Positions 20,636 through 29,816 are shown, counted from the stretch's first letter. The stretch is 64,000 nt of DNA from a bacterium (GCA_030432695.1 JAUILN010000008.1:462479-526478), one strand, 5' to 3'. Notes: a model not told the origin generated them from the letters alone. Made by a program: numbers and translations.

Positions 20636-20722
20636 TGCGGACTTCTTCAACCTGTCATGAGGATCCGATGGATGCCGCACGGTTGCGCATGCGGCCGATC
20701 CGACTTCCGACACAGGCCTTGC

Positions 20723-22099
20723 TCAGCGCTCGGCCCTGGTCAGATCAAAATGAAGGACCCATGGGTCACGCACGGGATGGGAGACGCGGAAACCGAAGCG
20801 GAGGCGACCATCGACGCAACTGCATTCACCCGCTGACTCGACCTCGTCGAATCTGTAGAGGCCCTTGCTCTTCGGATGATCCTGCACGACCTCGAACTCG
20901 GCGAGGCGCAACTTGCAGCCACCGTAAGGAACAAAGACCCACCGCCAGACGAAATCAGGGTTCCGCTCGGTCCCACCCACCCGCGTCGTGACCTCGAGTC
21001 GACCCGGATCGACTCGGCGGACCGTGGCAACGACCGATCGCGTCACCGCTGATCCCCGAGCCACACCGATCCAGCGCCCTTCTTCTGGAAGGACGTACGT
21101 CTCCATCTCCAGCGCGGTCGCAGCGGCGCGCCGACGGTCTTCCAGGCTCTGCTCCAGGCTACTCAGTTCCTCGTCGAGACGACCGCGCACTAGCTCGTTC
21201 ACGTCGGACGACAGTTCACGAACATGCGTCAGGATCGAACGCGCGAGTGTGCCGCGGCGCTCGACCTCCCTACGAGCGATCTCGAGCCAGCCCTGGCAAG
21301 CCGTTCGCAGTTGGTGTGACGGTCCGGCAGCCTGGACGCCTTCCTCACAGCGCGCAGCGGTTCGCCATGGCTCCTTCTCGCATCGCGCGAAGAGGCCGCA
21401 CGCGGCACGCCAGTCTCGGTCGAAGACCACCAGCGCGATGCCGAGATCGAGGCACTCGTCGGCACCCAGACCCGACGGATCCTTAGCAGCGCAGGCCTCC
21501 CGGGTGTCCCGCAACTTCTCGAGCCACCGCAATTCCGAGCGCTGCTGCGCCATCGCCTCCGCAGCCGCGGGAAGCCCCTTCCGCAGATGCCCGACCTCCT
21601 TCGAGAGCGCGTCCAGAACGCATCCTGCGTCGGCTACGCGCGCAGCATCCAGAGCTCGCTGCGAGGCGTCGAGAAGCGCGACCACCACGTCGCGACGATC
21701 TTCGGGAGAGCCATGAGCGAGCGCCTTGCACAGCGAGTCGATCTCGCACCGAAGTGGCTCGAGATCAAACCGGTCGGCGATGCTTCGACTCGTCCTGATC
21801 AGCAGCTCGGCATCGGTCGCCCGCGCGGCAAACTCGGAAGCCAGCGTGAGGCCCGCTCGAAGATGCTGCCAGTCGCTTGGACCAGACGGAACGTAGTCGG
21901 CACAGGCGGCCAGGATCTCATTCGCCTGCCGTCTGCAGTCCGCGACTGCAAAGCGCGCGGGATCGCCGAACTCTGCTTTCAGGGCACTCGAGAACGCCGC
22001 CTGATCGGATTCTCCGGTCCGATCGACCTGGGACGGGAGCGGCACCGCGCAGATTGCAGCGAGAAAGTAAGAGCCTACGACAGAGAGACTTGGGTTCAT
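20723..22099 (-). CDS. Secreted hypothetical protein upstream of the sigma fusion
   Basis: 458 residues, not recognised. There is an N-terminal signal peptide (SVVGSYFLAAICAVPLPSQ). A long helical middle (about 30-330) is rich in Ala, Arg and Glu and carries about ten Cys. A C-terminal beta-rich domain (about 335-458) includes WIGVARGSAVTRSVVATVRRVDPGR and DPWVLHFDL. The stop lies 87 bases before the start of the sigma fusion, so the two probably form an operon. It is a candidate extracytoplasmic partner of the sensor part. A perfect 18-bp palindrome lies 20 bases upstream of its ATG. Confidence 0.7.
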   Translation of the reverse strand: MNPSLSVVGSYFLAAICAVPLPSQVDRTGESDQAAFSSALKAEFGDPARFAVADCRRQANEILAACADYVPSGPSDWQHLRAGLTLASEFAARATDAELLIRTSRSIADRFDLEPLRCEIDSLCKALAHGSPEDRRDVVVALLDASQRALDAARVADAGCVLDALSKEVGHLRKGLPAAAEAMAQQRSELRWLEKLRDTREACAAKDPSGLGADECLDLGIALVVFDRDWRAACGLFARCEKEPWRTAARCEEGVQAAGPSHQLRTACQGWLEIARREVERRGTLARSILTHVRELSSDVNELVRGRLDEELSSLEQSLEDRRRAAATALEMETYVLPEEGRWIGVARGSAVTRSVVATVRRVDPGRLEVTTRVGGTERNPDFVWRWVFVPYGGCKLRLAEFEVVQDHPKSKGLYRFDEVESAGECSCVDGRLRFGFRVSHPVRDPWVLHFDLTRAER

Positions 22100-22118
22100 C
22101 GATCGTTCACCGGTTCAT

Positions 22119-22136
22119 GCAGCTCGATCGAGCTGC
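22119..22136. promoter_or_regulatory. Perfect 18-bp palindrome upstream of the sigma operon
   Basis: GCAGCTCGATCGAGCTGC is fully self-complementary and sits about 20 bases before the ATG of the first gene of the two-gene sigma operon. Its position fits an operator or a leader hairpin. The rest of the 255-base intergenic stretch up to the MBOAT gene shows nothing else I can support. Confidence 0.35.
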
Positions 22137-22354
22137 GTTCCGAGAAAGACGCCCGGCCAATCTCTCGATTCGGAAGGTCGTGCGACTTTCTGCTCATCCT
22201 CGCCGTGCGCCGCTGGCGGGATCGGCAACGCCGGTGAACATCGGCAACCGGCCAACCAGTCCGCGGCCAGCCGGATCGCACAAGACGTCTCGGGCGGTTC
22301 GCATCGACCAACACTCTGGACTCGGAGGCGCCACACAGGCTGCCCCCCGCCGGC

Positions 22355-23737
22355 CTAGAACCTGAAGTAGATGAACGGCGAGAAGTCGCGGCTCGCCAAC
22401 TGACCGACCGCCACCAGGAACGCCGGCACCGCCCAGAGCAGGGTGCGCACCCGGAACGCCGCGACGAGCTGATCGGTGCGGCGGCCGAAGAACGCGATCG
22501 CGAGGCCGAGCACCAAGGCGGCCCAGGCCTGCAGCGGATGGTCGCCGGCATCGGGCAGCCCTCCCCCGCCGCCGAGCCCGACCATCCCACCCCATACCGC
22601 CCCGAGCCGCCGCATGTTCGCGGCCTCGAACACCGCCCAGCCGCCGAGCACCACCGCGAAGGTGCAGGCGATGCGCAAGGGCCGCGGCAGACCGCTCCAC
22701 GGCGCACGCTTGCCGAGCGCGCGCTCGAGGATCAGGAACGCGCCCTGCCAGGCCCCCCACAACAGGAACGTCCACTGCGCGCCGTGCCAGAGCCCACCGA
22801 GCAGCATCGTCAACGCCAGGTTCCGGTAGGTCGCGAACGAGCCGAAGCGGTTGCCGCCGAGTGGCACGTAGAGGTAGTCGCGCAGCCACGTCGACAGCGA
22901 GATGTGCCAGCGGCGCCAGAACTCGGTGATCGACTCGGAGCGGTAGGGCGAGCGGAAGTTCTCCGGGAAGCGGAAGCCGATCATCGCCCCGAGCCCGATC
23001 GCCATGTCGGAGTAGCCCGAGAAGTCGAAGTAGATCTGTGTGGCGTAGGCCGACACCCCGAGCCAGGCGTCGAGCAGGCCGGGCTGGCCGGAGTCGAACA
23101 CGCCATCGGCCAGCACCGCGACGTTGTCGGCGATCAGCACCTTCTTGGCGAAGCCGAGCGCGAACGCCAGGGCGCCGTTCGCGAACGCTGTGGAGTCGTG
23201 CACGCGGCCGATGAGCTGCTCCTGCACGTCGCGATAGCGGACGATCGGGCCGGCCACCAGCTGCGGAAACATCGACACGTAGCAGGCGAGGTCGAGCAGG
23301 CTGCGGACCGGTCGCACCTCGTCGCGGTACACGTCGATCGTGTAGCTCATCGACTGGAACGTGTAGAAGGAGATGCCGACCGGCAGCACGATCTCGACCC
23401 AGTCGGGAGCGGTGCCGGTGAGGTCACCCCAGGTGCCGACCAGCAGGTTCGCATACTTGTACCAGGCGAGCAGGCCGAGGTTGGTGAGCATCGAGACCAC
23501 CAACCACGGCCGCCGCGCGGCGCGGGTCTCGAGCCCCGACATCCTGAGTCCACAGACCCAGTCGACCAGCGTGCTGAACAGCATCAGCAGCACGAAGTCG
23601 GGCCGCCACCAGCCGTAGAACACGTAGCTGACCAACGTCAGGAAGACGTTGCGCGACCTCAGCCCGCGCAGGCCGTAGTAGCCGGCCAGGAACAGCGGCA
23701 GGAAGCCGAACAGGAAGATGTGGCTCGCGAAGATCAC
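22355..23737 (-). CDS. MBOAT-family O-acyltransferase (AlgI/DltB type)
   Basis: 460-residue integral membrane O-acyltransferase with about 11 hydrophobic segments. The two family histidines are His278 (WRRWHISLSTWLRDYLYVPLGG) and His318 (LLGGLWHGAQWTFLLWG). The N terminus, FASHIFLFGFLPLFLAGYY, is typical of AlgI-type proteins. Such enzymes transfer acyl (often acetyl) groups to exopolysaccharide or cell-wall sugars; the substrate cannot be read here. It is the last gene of the envelope-glycan operon, 59 bases after queF. No AlgJ/DltD-type partner is visible in the window. Confidence 0.92.
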   Translation of the reverse strand: MIFASHIFLFGFLPLFLAGYYGLRGLRSRNVFLTLVSYVFYGWWRPDFVLLMLFSTLVDWVCGLRMSGLETRAARRPWLVVSMLTNLGLLAWYKYANLLVGTWGDLTGTAPDWVEIVLPVGISFYTFQSMSYTIDVYRDEVRPVRSLLDLACYVSMFPQLVAGPIVRYRDVQEQLIGRVHDSTAFANGALAFALGFAKKVLIADNVAVLADGVFDSGQPGLLDAWLGVSAYATQIYFDFSGYSDMAIGLGAMIGFRFPENFRSPYRSESITEFWRRWHISLSTWLRDYLYVPLGGNRFGSFATYRNLALTMLLGGLWHGAQWTFLLWGAWQGAFLILERALGKRAPWSGLPRPLRIACTFAVVLGGWAVFEAANMRRLGAVWGGMVGLGGGGGLPDAGDHPLQAWAALVLGLAIAFFGRRTDQLVAAFRVRTLLWAVPAFLVAVGQLASRDFSPFIYFRF

Positions 23738-23796
23738 CGCTCGCTCGGCTCGGCCGCTTCCTGAAGATCAGACCCGGGGAACTCCGCTCTCGAACC

Positions 23797-24135
23797 TCAC
23801 GGCTCCTCGCCGTGCCGCACGGTGACGTTGGTGTAGATGCCACCGCGCACGTTGAAGACGCCCTTGACCTCCAGGAAGCGCGGCTGGCAGGCGACGATCA
23901 GGTCGTCGGCGATCTTGTTGGTCACCGCCTCGTGGAAAGCGCCGACGTCGCGGTAGCTCCACAGATAGATCTTCAGCGACTTCAGCTCGATGCACTGCTC
24001 GGCCGGCGCGTAGCGGATCTTCAGGGTGGCGAAGTCCGGCTGGCCGGTCTTCGGGCACACGCAGGTGAACTCCGGGCAGTCGAACTCGATCAGGTAGGGC
24101 CGCTCCGGCCGCGGATTGGGGAAGGTCTCGAGCAT
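23797..24135 (-). CDS. queF: NADPH-dependent 7-cyano-7-deazaguanine reductase
   Basis: Reduces preQ0 to preQ1 in queuosine biosynthesis for tRNA. 112 residues, in the short (unimodular) QueF class but shorter than the roughly 165-residue Bacillus enzyme. The nucleophile is Cys27 in CVCPKTGQPDFATL. The substrate-binding block is IELKSLKIYLWSYRDVGAFHEAV, and RGGIYTNV closes the fold. Its start overlaps the end of the upstream GT9 gene by 46 bases. It is out of place functionally among glycan genes; no other queuosine gene is visible in the window. Confidence 0.93.
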   Translation of the reverse strand: MLETFPNPRPERPYLIEFDCPEFTCVCPKTGQPDFATLKIRYAPAEQCIELKSLKIYLWSYRDVGAFHEAVTNKIADDLIVACQPRFLEVKGVFNVRGGIYTNVTVRHGEEP

Positions 24136-25151
24136 GGGAAGGCCTCACCGAGGACCGGCTCCAGGCCGGCTTCGGCGGTCGTGAAGTCCATGCATACCGC
24201 ACCGACCGGGTTGCGGCACGTCCGGCGTCGGCAGGGCGCGCAGCTCGGCGCCCCGACGGCCCGCAGCGAGGCTGCGGCCGGCGGACCGCTTCGGGCGGCA
24301 GTGGTGGGGCCGTACAAACAGAGGGTCGCGGCACCGGTGGCGGCCAGCACGTGCGTCGCCCCCTTGTCGGGCCCGAGCACGCTGCCGCCCGACGCCGCGC
24401 ACAGCGCGCCGAGTGCGACCAGGCGCCGGACCTGCCCGGGGAGATGGACGATCCGCGGCACGTCCCGCGGCAGCGGCTCGCCGGCCTCGGCCGGCCCGGC
24501 GACCGCAAGGGCCGGTGGACCGGGCAAGCGCGCCTCGCGCTCCAGCGCCGACCGTGGCCAGGCCCGCAGATCGGCGGCAGGACCTTCCACCAGCACCCGG
24601 AACGGGCGCAGAGGATCGATCCCGAGCGCCTCCAGCGCGGCGGCCTCTGCCGCGAGTTCCTCCGCGGTCGCCACCAGTCGGGGCGGGCCGACCTCGAGTT
24701 CTGGGACCACCGCGCGCGCCAGCGCCACCGCCACCTTTGCGGGATGCGCGGCACCGGTTCCGACCACACCGCGCGGTGTGATCCGCTCGCGTACGGTGAC
24801 CACGCTGCCGGCCTCGCGCCGCAGCTCACGCGCCGGCCCGATGGTCCGCGCCGCCCCCGCCCCGAGCGCGAGCCCACCCGACTTCCAGTTGCCCTGCAGG
24901 TCGAGGACCACGTCGGGTCGTAGCGCGCGGATCCGCCGCAAGGTCGACCACCACGCCAGCGCGCCACCATGCCGGTCGTGCTCGATCACCGAGGCCAGCC
25001 CGACACCTCGCAGGAGCGGGGCGAACGGTCGCTGGACCACTTGGTGGACATCGAACAGACCGTCGCCGTAGCCACACAGCGCGCGCACCGCGCCGAGCCC
25101 CTGGACCACGTCGCCCATCGCCGACAGGCGCAACACCACGATCCGGGTCAT
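24090..25151 (-). CDS. Glycosyltransferase family 9 (heptosyltransferase-like)
   Basis: 353 residues with the ADP-heptose:LPS heptosyltransferase layout. The N terminus MTRIVVLRLSAMGDVVQGLGAVRAL is the family's start, VLDLQGNWKSGG follows, and the sugar-nucleotide site reads GPDKGATHVLAATGAATLCLYGPT. A Cys-rich C-terminal segment (CAPCRRRTCRNPVGAVCMD) is seen in many heptosyltransferases. The Lys in GPDKG replaces the commoner Ser or Thr. The ATG overlaps the stop of the GT83 gene by 4 bases, so translation is coupled. It likely adds a core-type sugar to lipid A or another surface glycan. Confidence 0.88.
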   Translation of the reverse strand: MTRIVVLRLSAMGDVVQGLGAVRALCGYGDGLFDVHQVVQRPFAPLLRGVGLASVIEHDRHGGALAWWSTLRRIRALRPDVVLDLQGNWKSGGLALGAGAARTIGPARELRREAGSVVTVRERITPRGVVGTGAAHPAKVAVALARAVVPELEVGPPRLVATAEELAAEAAALEALGIDPLRPFRVLVEGPAADLRAWPRSALEREARLPGPPALAVAGPAEAGEPLPRDVPRIVHLPGQVRRLVALGALCAASGGSVLGPDKGATHVLAATGAATLCLYGPTTAARSGPPAAASLRAVGAPSCAPCRRRTCRNPVGAVCMDFTTAEAGLEPVLGEAFPCSRPSPIRGRSGPT

Positions 25152-26590
25152 CGCGGCCTCCGTTCCAACAAGCAGACGTCGCGATTGCGGGTGCGAACCC
25201 GGTAGCGCAATTCGTAGCCGTCGGGCAGGGGACTCGAATCCTCGTCGCGACGTTCCATCAACAGCCAGGGCGAGACCGGTCGCCGCCGCTGGAACTCGTC
25301 GCCGTGCAGATGGACGAGATCGGCGTGGACCAGGACACCGCCGGGGATGTGGCCGAACACCGCGAGCCGGTCGCCGATACCGCGCCTGGCGACCTCGGTG
25401 CGCAGCAGAACACCGACCTCCTCGGGCGAGCGATAGCCCGACGCCGTGCGCAGGTGCCAGTCGGCGAGCGCGGTCCACGTCACCAGCACCGGCACGACCA
25501 GCGCGTAGACCACCAGATCGCGCCGGCACCGCACCAGGAAGCCGCCGAGCAGGAGCCCCAGTCCGAGCACCGGCGTGGCGCCGGGAAACGGCCACGGCAA
25601 CCACGGCACGACCAGCAGCAGCAACGCACCGAACCCGGCCAACACGCGCGGCACCGCGCGGTGCAGCGGCGGCAGTGCCCCGCCCCGCAACGCGAACGCC
25701 GCGGCGGCGGGACCGACCGCCGCGACGAAGGTGAGGATACCCGGCAGCAGGTAGCGGGTCGGTCGACCCGGGAACACCAGCAAGATCGCCGCGGCACCGA
25801 CCATCGACGCCGTCAGCACCCGCAGCATCAGCTCGCGACCCTCGACGCGAGCCTCACGGCGACCTCGGAACTCGGTCAGAGTCCAGCAGCCCAGCGGCAG
25901 GACCACGGCGATCAACCGCAGGAGATAGCCGGGGATCGAGATGATGTGCTTCCACTCGTAGCTGAGCAGTCGCCCGACCGTCTCCTCGGCGGCGACGTCG
26001 GCGAGTTCCTCGGCCTGGATCCGCGGCGACTGCTGCAGCAACAGGTAGTACGCCACCAGCGGGGCGACCATCACGGGAACGTACCAGGCGAGCCGCGGCA
26101 GCGCGTGGCGCCACCCACGATGGCGCAACCACACCAGCAACGGGCCGGCGAAGAACATCGCCAGCGGCACGCCCTTGGTCAACAGGGCCGCGGCCCCGGC
26201 GAGCGCCGAGCCGAGCAGGAACAGATCACGCCGATCGGCGATGCCACGACCGAGCCACAGCACCGCCAGCGCGGTGAATCCCGCGAACACCGGGTCGATC
26301 TCGGCGAGGCCGCTGTGGTAGGTGATCGCCGGGGCGGTGAGCACACCGAGTGCCGAGACCCAGGCAGCGGCCCGCCCGTACGCACCGCGCATCGCTGCGA
26401 ACACAGCGACGGCGAACAACCACACGGCGAGGACCGAAGGCAGACGGAGCCACGCCAGATCCATCCCCACGACCCGCTCGACGCCAGCCAGGATCCAGTA
26501 GTGCAGCGGCGGCTTCGCGAGCGTGATCTCCTGCGACAGCGTGGTCACCAGATAGTCGCCGTTCTGGACCATCTCGGTGGCGATCTGCAC
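25148..26590 (-). CDS. ArnT-like GT83 lipid-linked glycosyltransferase (N terminus uncertain)
   Basis: Polytopic membrane protein of the PMT/ArnT superfamily, transferring a polyprenyl-phosphate-linked sugar to a lipid A-like or glycan acceptor. IATEMVQNGDYLVTTLSQ and KPPLHYWIL match the conserved first-loop region, followed by about ten hydrophobic segments and a small C-terminal domain. The GTG used here is the first ordinary start codon in frame, but family-like sequence continues upstream: AIRLLGAAVCLLIVALIA (a first membrane helix) and HWPILQREDLRLTEGRR, which would carry the acidic loop expected in this family. That stretch has no ATG, GTG or TTG. A perfect GGAGGT lies at 26696-26701, 4 bases before an ATC codon at 26692 and 10 before a CTG at 26686. 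The true gene probably begins there. It overlaps the GT9 start. Confidence 0.8.
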   Translation of the reverse strand: MQIATEMVQNGDYLVTTLSQEITLAKPPLHYWILAGVERVVGMDLAWLRLPSVLAVWLFAVAVFAAMRGAYGRAAAWVSALGVLTAPAITYHSGLAEIDPVFAGFTALAVLWLGRGIADRRDLFLLGSALAGAAALLTKGVPLAMFFAGPLLVWLRHRGWRHALPRLAWYVPVMVAPLVAYYLLLQQSPRIQAEELADVAAEETVGRLLSYEWKHIISIPGYLLRLIAVVLPLGCWTLTEFRGRREARVEGRELMLRVLTASMVGAAAILLVFPGRPTRYLLPGILTFVAAVGPAAAAFALRGGALPPLHRAVPRVLAGFGALLLLVVPWLPWPFPGATPVLGLGLLLGGFLVRCRRDLVVYALVVPVLVTWTALADWHLRTASGYRSPEEVGVLLRTEVARRGIGDRLAVFGHIPGGVLVHADLVHLHGDEFQRRRPVSPWLLMERRDEDSSPLPDGYELRYRVRTRNRDVCLLERRPR

Positions 26591-26828
26591 CCGCCGGCCC
26601 TCGGTCAGCCGTAGGTCCTCGCGCTGCAGGATCGGCCAGTGCGCGATCAGCGCGACGATCAGCAGACAGACCGCGGCTCCGAGCAGCCGGATCGCACCTC
26701 CGCGCGCCGGGCTCCCGCCGCGGCGACGCTCGGAACCGGCCTCCGTTCCACGGCCACCGGTCGATGCATGGTCTGTCGATCCCGACGATTCCAGGCGCTG
26801 CTCCCTGTCGGTCCCGAGAGGGACGAAT

Positions 26829-27557
26829 CTACTTCTCGCCAGCCACCCGGTAGACGATCACCCGCGACCGCATCCAGCGCACCGCGAGGCAGTCTTTCAA
26901 CCCGCGGAGAGCCCGGTTGCCGATCCCGTACTTGGCCTGACCCGCGATCCGCGGCCGGTGGTTGACGTCGACCTCCTCGACCTTACCGCCACAGAACCGC
27001 ACCAGGGTCGCCATGAACCGGTGCATGCCGTGGAACCGCGGCACGGCGAGGAACAGCTCGCGACGGTAGGCCTTGATCCCGCAGGCACTGTCGGTCACCC
27101 GGTCGCCGGTCAACCAGTTGCGCACCCCATTGCCGATCTTCGACGACATCCTGCGGGTGAAGGTGTCCTTGCGGTTGCGCCGCACGCCGGTGACGCCGTC
27201 GACCGCGCCGCTCTCGACGCGGGCGAGCATCGCCGGCAGATCGGCGGGGTCATTCTGCCGGTCGCCGTCCAACGTGCAGACGATCGGCGCGCGGGCCTGC
27301 TCGGCGCCGGCGAGGACCGCGGCGCTCTGTCCGCGGTTCTGCGCCAGGGACACGATCCTGAGCCAGTCGGCGCGGTGTTGCTGCTTCCACGCCAGCATCC
27401 GCTCGACGCTGCGGTCCCGGCTGCAGTCGTCGACGAAGATCGCCTCGAACGGGCCGATCGGCCCGAGTGCGGCCACGACTTCTTCGAGCAGCGGGACCAC
27501 GTTGTCCTCCTCGTCGAAGATCGGCACCACCAGCGAGTACTTCGGTGCGTCGCTCAC
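26829..27557 (-). CDS. GT2 glycosyltransferase (DPM1/ArnC-like)
   Basis: 242 residues, a cytoplasmic-face GT-A enzyme that typically makes a polyprenyl-phosphate sugar. The N-terminal nucleotide-binding strand is YSLVVPIFDEEDNVVPLL, followed by IFVDDCSRD and the metal-binding DxD in CTLDGDRQNDP. The acceptor region DSACGIKAYRRELF and MHRFMATLV are typical of dolichol-phosphate-mannose-synthase-like proteins. The C-terminal membrane helices of ArnC are absent. The GTG start overlaps the stop of the acyl-CoA synthetase gene (GTGA). The next gene is the GT83 transferase, which would use its product, so the pair probably forms a two-step sugar-transfer route. Confidence 0.9.
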   Translation of the reverse strand: MSDAPKYSLVVPIFDEEDNVVPLLEEVVAALGPIGPFEAIFVDDCSRDRSVERMLAWKQQHRADWLRIVSLAQNRGQSAAVLAGAEQARAPIVCTLDGDRQNDPADLPAMLARVESGAVDGVTGVRRNRKDTFTRRMSSKIGNGVRNWLTGDRVTDSACGIKAYRRELFLAVPRFHGMHRFMATLVRFCGGKVEEVDVNHRPRIAGQAKYGIGNRALRGLKDCLAVRWMRSRVIVYRVAGEK

Positions 27558-29722
27558 GATCGTCCACCCTGCGGTTCGACCGCGTCCTCGGAGAGGTGGA
27601 TCCGCGCGTCGACCGCCAGACTGCGCTCGCCGGGTGCCGCGAGGATGAACGGGTTGATCTCGATCTCCTGGATCCGCGGCGCATCGGCCACCAGTTGCTG
27701 CATCCTGAGCAGCATCTCGGCGGCCAGCTCCACGTCGGCCGGCGGATCGCCGCGCCATGCCCCGAGCAACGGCGCACCCTTCAACGAGCCGAGCATCTCC
27801 GCAGGGTCGGCGCCGTCCAGCGGCGCGATCCGGAAGGCGACGTCACGCATCACCTCGACCTGGGTGCCGCCGAGGCCGACGGCGAACAGCGGGCCGTAGC
27901 GCGGGTCGCGGGTCATGCCGAGCAGCAGCTCGCGATGGCCGGGGGCCCGCTCCTGCAAGAGCAGCGTCAGCCCCTTGAAGCGCTTGCGCAGCCGGCGGCA
28001 CAGGTCCTCGGCGGCGTCGTAGACCTCGTCGCCGTTGCGCAGGCCGGTGACCACCGCGCGCAGTTCGGTCTTGTGCACCAGCTTCGGAGCCTCGGCCTTC
28101 AGCACCACCGGGTAGCCGAGCGCGTGCGCCGCAGCCACTGCCTCCCCCGGATCGGAGACTCGCCGGGTCCGCGCCAGCGGGATGCCGTAGGCGCACAGCA
28201 CCGTCTCCACGGATGGGCCGTCGAGCCAGCCGGCCGGCGCGGCGTCGAGGACCCTCTGCGCGTCGTTGCGACGCACCCGCAGCTTCGGCAACGGCACCGC
28301 CTCGCGGGCCAGCATCCGCGAACGGGCCACCAACGACCGCATGGTCCGCGCCGCGTCCTCGGGGTAGCGGAACACCGGCACGCCGTTGTCGCGCAGCAGC
28401 TCGAGCGCCTCGCGGCCGCGCTGCCGCCCCATCAGACAGACCAGGAGCGGCTTGCCGGCCGCGGCCGGGTCGTCGGCCGCTTCGCGGACCGCGGCTTCGA
28501 CGATCGCCTCCGCGACCTGCACCGCATCGATCATGATGGGCGATACGAACAGCACCAGCAGCGCATCGACGTTCGGATCGCGGATCACCGCGCGCAACGC
28601 CTTGCGATAGCGGTCGGCGTCGGCCGAAGCGATCAGGTCGACCGGGTTGTGCAGCGACGCCTCGGGCGGCAGCGCGCGCTGCAGGCGGGTGCGGGTCTTC
28701 GGCGCGAGCTTGACGATCTCCAGGCCGTAGGCGTCGAGCGCGTCGGTCGCGAGGATCCCGGGACCACCGGCGTTGGTGACCACCGCGATCCGTCCACCGC
28801 GCGGCACCGGTTGGTGCAACAGCGCCGCGGCCAACGCGAACATCTGCCGGAACGACGTGACCCGGAGCACGCCGCACTGGCGGAACAACGTGTCTGCCGC
28901 GACGTCGGCGCCGGCCACGCTGCCGGTGTGGCTCCCCGCCGCGGCGGCGCCCGCCGCGCTACGCCCCGACTTCACCGCCAGGATCGGCTTGTGGCGCGAC
29001 ACCCGCCGCGCGACCTCGACGAACTTGGCCGGATTGCCGAGGCTCTCGACGTAGAGCAGGATCACCCGCACCGAATCGACGTGTTCCCAGTATTCGAGCA
29101 GGTCGGCGGCGGTCACGTCGGCGCGATTGCCCACCGAGGCGAACATCGACACGCCGAGTCCGGCCGTGGTCGCATCGGCCAGGATCGCCTCGCCCAACGC
29201 ACCCGACTGCGAGACCATCGCGACCGCACCCGGCGGCGTGCGGGTCGCCGCGAACGAGGCGTCGAGGCGCACCCCCTCCTCGGTGTTGATGACCCCCATG
29301 CAGTTGGGGCCGACGATCCGCATGCCGTACTGCCTGGCGATCGCCAGCAGTTCGTCCTCGCGGTCGGCACCTTCGCCGCCGATCTCCTTGAAGCCGGCGG
29401 TGATCACCACCAGGCCCCCCACGCCCTTCTCGCCGCACTCGCGGGCCACCGCCACCACCTCGGTGGCCGGCACGCAGAGCACCGCGAGGTCGACCGGCCC
29501 CGGGATGTCGAGGACCGACGCGTAGGTCGGCATCGACAGCACCACGGCGGTGCGGGCATTGACCGGATAGACCGGCCCCTCGAAGCCCGATTCGATCAGG
29601 TTGGCCACGACCTGCCGGCCGATCGCGCCTGGGCGGCGGGAGGCGCCGACCACGGCCACGGCTCGGGGTCGGAAGATGGCGTCGAGAGAGGCCTTCGAAC
29701 GGCGTCGGGGTCGCGGGCTCAC
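27554..29722 (-). CDS. Acyl-CoA synthetase, NDP-forming (acetate-CoA ligase ADP-forming type, alpha-beta fusion)
   Basis: 722 residues joining the alpha (CoA-binding, ligase-CoA) and beta (ATP-grasp) parts. The CoA-binding Rossmann segment is AVAVVGASRRPGAIGRQV, then GPNCMGVINT. The phosphorylated histidine of the alpha part is His265 in GSHTGSVAG, and the ATP-grasp part has VLKAEAPKLVHKTEL with the second conserved His, and EIEINPF. It interconverts acyl-CoA + ADP + Pi with acid + CoA + ATP; the preferred acid is unknown. No GNAT acetyltransferase domain is fused. It is the first gene of the glycan operon and diverges from the UbiA gene across 94 bases, so the operon promoter should be there. 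Confidence 0.9.
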   Translation of the reverse strand: MSPRPRRRSKASLDAIFRPRAVAVVGASRRPGAIGRQVVANLIESGFEGPVYPVNARTAVVLSMPTYASVLDIPGPVDLAVLCVPATEVVAVARECGEKGVGGLVVITAGFKEIGGEGADREDELLAIARQYGMRIVGPNCMGVINTEEGVRLDASFAATRTPPGAVAMVSQSGALGEAILADATTAGLGVSMFASVGNRADVTAADLLEYWEHVDSVRVILLYVESLGNPAKFVEVARRVSRHKPILAVKSGRSAAGAAAAGSHTGSVAGADVAADTLFRQCGVLRVTSFRQMFALAAALLHQPVPRGGRIAVVTNAGGPGILATDALDAYGLEIVKLAPKTRTRLQRALPPEASLHNPVDLIASADADRYRKALRAVIRDPNVDALLVLFVSPIMIDAVQVAEAIVEAAVREAADDPAAAGKPLLVCLMGRQRGREALELLRDNGVPVFRYPEDAARTMRSLVARSRMLAREAVPLPKLRVRRNDAQRVLDAAPAGWLDGPSVETVLCAYGIPLARTRRVSDPGEAVAAAHALGYPVVLKAEAPKLVHKTELRAVVTGLRNGDEVYDAAEDLCRRLRKRFKGLTLLLQERAPGHRELLLGMTRDPRYGPLFAVGLGGTQVEVMRDVAFRIAPLDGADPAEMLGSLKGAPLLGAWRGDPPADVELAAEMLLRMQQLVADAPRIQEIEINPFILAAPGERSLAVDARIHLSEDAVEPQGGRS

Positions 29723-29816
29723 GGAACGTGCAGCCTATCGACGCCGGGGACCCCAGACCAGCACGGACGACGCGACGTTGATTCGAGGCAGACCGCCCCG
29801 AGAATGCCCCGACCCG

